Source of the DNA: Pseudomonadota bacterium
GTDB lineage: Bacteria; Bdellovibrionota_B; Oligoflexia; Oligoflexales; Bin106
Length of the DNA stretch: 7,930 bases
Assembly: GCA_026710525.1 (NCBI GenBank)
Contig: JAPOQT010000232.1
Coordinates: 1 to 7,930, forward strand
Direction: 5' to 3'
This document shows positions 7,159 through 7,930 of this stretch, in pieces. Every line of letters begins with the position of its first letter. Position 1 is the first letter of the stretch. The notes below the pieces were generated by a model. It saw only the letters and a program-made list of their open reading frames with translations. It was not told where the DNA came from and made no database searches. Both the position numbers and the translations under genes were made by a program.

Positions 7159-7228
7159 GAGAAGGCATGGTTTCTGGCAGCTACTCCACGATGAAAATTC
7201 TTCCGAGAACATACTTGAGTGATTTATA

Positions 7229-7258
7229 GGGAGGATGTTGCTTAAAGCAGCTCCTCCT
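7229..7258 (+). terminator. Strong hairpin after the lipoprotein-like gene
   Basis: GGAGGA (7230-7235) pairs with TCCTCC (7252-7257). After a single bulged T, GTTGCT (7237-7242) pairs with AGCAGC (7246-7251) around a TAA loop. This makes a stem of about 12 bp including one G-U pair, extendable by a further G-U at 7229/7258. It lies about 70 nt after the stop codon. The bases that follow are T-containing but have no proper T run, so it may terminate poorly or protect the 3' end of the mRNA instead. Confidence 0.5.
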
Positions 7259-7298
7259 CATATTCTTTGCTAGTCCCCATGGATCAATGTCTTCTAGT

Positions 7299-7317
7299 AT
7301 CAAGGAACTTTCTTGAT
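7299..7317 (+). other. Hairpin, 8-bp stem
   Basis: ATCAAGGA (7299-7306) pairs with TTCTTGAT (7310-7317) around a 3-nt loop, with one G-U pair. It is separated by two bases from the next hairpin. Function unknown. Confidence 0.4.
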
Positions 7318-7319
7318 TG

Positions 7320-7339
7320 ATCTCTATACCCATAGAGAT
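7320..7339 (+). other. Hairpin, perfect 8-bp stem
   Basis: ATCTCTAT (7320-7327) is exactly complementary to ATAGAGAT (7332-7339) around an ACCC loop. With the hairpin at 7299-7317 it forms a tandem pair of stem-loops. No T run follows. Function unknown. Confidence 0.45.
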
Positions 7340-7492
7340 TCACCTGGAAAAACGAAAACTCTAGGAGTAATATTCGTGAGCCTGAAAATCCTATGATGCT
7401 TCTCTTAATGAGGTTAACTTACCGGCAAAGGGTGAGATGTCGAGATGCAAAATTCAAAAACAACTGTTCGTTAGTCGATGGGCCTCAAGTCG

Positions 7493-7514
7493 CTTATCAG
7501 TAGATAATGATAAG
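7493..7514 (+). other. Hairpin, perfect 7-bp stem
   Basis: CTTATCA (7493-7499) is exactly complementary to TGATAAG (7508-7514), with an 8-nt loop. Function unknown; it could be a DNA-level dyad or an RNA stem. Confidence 0.35.
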
Positions 7515-7552
7515 AGCTGTCGTTTGTTATGATCCATCACCACACTTCAAAG

Positions 7553-7580
7553 AGATAAAAGCTGTTGCTCTTTTTTATCT
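7553..7580 (+). terminator. Terminator-like hairpin with T6 upstream of the istB remnant
   Basis: AGATAAAA (7553-7560) is complementary to TTTTATCT (7573-7580). Inside it, GC (7561-7562) can pair with GC (7567-7568) around a TGTT loop. An alternative stem pairs AAAGAG (7550-7555) with CTCTTT (7568-7573), leaving further T residues. Either fold could end transcription rightwards. It directly precedes the decayed transposition gene. Confidence 0.35.
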
Positions 7581-7589
7581 GTTTTAGTG

Positions 7590-7930
7590 TCGATTTTTGT
7601 AGTGAACGAGTATGTGTCTTCGGTATAAGAAGTACAGTTACCCTTATTTTAAATGCTGTGTCAGCTAGTATCAGATCTACTCTAAGGGGATTGGTTCAGC
7701 TCAGCTTCTTTCATAAAAGGCAAAATATTATCATCCTAGGAGCCACAGGATGAGGAAAGACTCATCTTGTTAGGGAGGCAGCTGTGTATGAGTGGTTATA
7801 CGACACAGTTGATACCTGTGAGCTTTCTCTTTGAAGAGATAGCAGCCCATAGGGCTGCTGGTAAGTACCTGTCTTTTTTAAAGAAACTCAGCAAGCTGGA
7901 TGTCCTCATTACTGTATGAGATGATAATGC
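7590..7930 (+). pseudogene. istB: IstB-type IS21 family transposition ATPase, broken and cut by window edge
   Basis: IstB is the AAA+ helper ATPase of IS21-family elements, working with the IstA transposase. The Walker A region reads RQNIIILGATG, then an in-frame TGA (7751-7753) at the variable position of GxxGxGKT, then GKTHL. After a +1 frame change near 7815-7823 the protein resumes as LFEEIAAHRAAGKYLSFLKKLSKLDVLI, typical of IstB just before Walker B. Another TGA (7917-7919) then precedes a degraded Asp-Asp pair. Upstream, a third frame gives KKYSYPYF and, after a TAG, QIYSKGIGSAQLLS, which resembles the IstB segment before Walker A, so a further frameshift is likely near 7700. The true upstream limit is unclear and no istA is visible. 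It cannot make a functional ATPase as read. Confidence 0.8.

Larger units (their letters stand above)
7159..7589. other. Gene-free, inverted-repeat-rich stretch
   Basis: No gene of meaningful length is open here on either strand. The stretch holds five separate stem-loops: 7229-7258, 7299-7317, 7320-7339, 7493-7514 and 7553-7580. I found no recognisable transposase piece before the istB remnant, although an older istA remnant could be too decayed to see. Confidence 0.5.

Noticed and set aside
7565..7753. 62-residue plus-strand frame as a stand-alone gene
   Set aside because: Its C-terminal half is the IstB sequence leading into Walker A and it ends at the stop inside the P-loop, so it is a piece of the pseudogene.
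7751..7919. TGA read as an amino acid (alternative code or recoding), prompted by two in-frame TGAs in the IstB remnant and by all three intact genes ending in TAA
   Set aside because: carA and carB have no internal TGA in about 1,570 codons and use TGG for Trp throughout. The remnant also has a frameshift and a TAG in another frame. Decay explains it more simply.
1..7930. tRNA, rRNA, CRISPR array or a multi-gene defence system
   Set aside because: I found no cloverleaf-like tRNA, no rRNA stretch and no regularly spaced repeats. No neighbouring genes form a recognisable defence or toxin-antitoxin pair.

Overview
This is an AT-rich bacterial window with two intact metabolic genes, one intact lipoprotein-like gene, long stretches without intact genes, and a broken insertion-sequence gene at the right edge. 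The organism cannot be named from the sequence. Two points argue for the standard code: carA and carB have no internal TGA across about 1,570 codons and use TGG for tryptophan. The good AGGAG ribosome site before the lipoprotein gene fits a bacterium that uses Shine-Dalgarno initiation. Decayed IS21-type DNA and low gene density in the right half suggest a genome that has carried mobile elements and is losing genes, as many host-associated bacteria do. That lifestyle reading is inference.

Left half (1-4905): carA and carB, overlapping by 8 nt, encode the glutamine-hydrolysing and synthetase subunits of carbamoyl-phosphate synthetase. Together they make carbamoyl phosphate for pyrimidine and arginine synthesis. 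Both subunits carry sequence signatures that I know from eukaryotic CAD/CPS1 and from Bacteroidetes enzymes rather than from the E. coli type. The start of carA is uncertain, because no candidate start has a clear ribosome binding site.

Middle (4906-5976): about 1.07 kb without an intact gene. It begins with short open stretches in two frames, possibly a decayed gene. Next come hairpins and a weak intrinsic terminator near 5208-5228, then sequence in which I recognise nothing. It ends with a well-formed promoter (TTGATA / TATAAT), a run of 11 C residues in the presumed leader, a short direct repeat, a hairpin and a strong Shine-Dalgarno site. These all sit ahead of the next gene.

Right (5977-7930): a 393-residue predicted exported, possibly lipid-anchored protein of unknown family, followed by a terminator-like hairpin. 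A gene-free stretch unusually rich in perfect inverted repeats comes next. The window closes with an IstB-type transposition ATPase pseudogene, broken by in-frame stops and at least one frameshift and running off the window edge. The most interesting regulatory candidate is the poly-C tract between promoter and start codon of the unknown surface protein, which could make its expression phase-variable.
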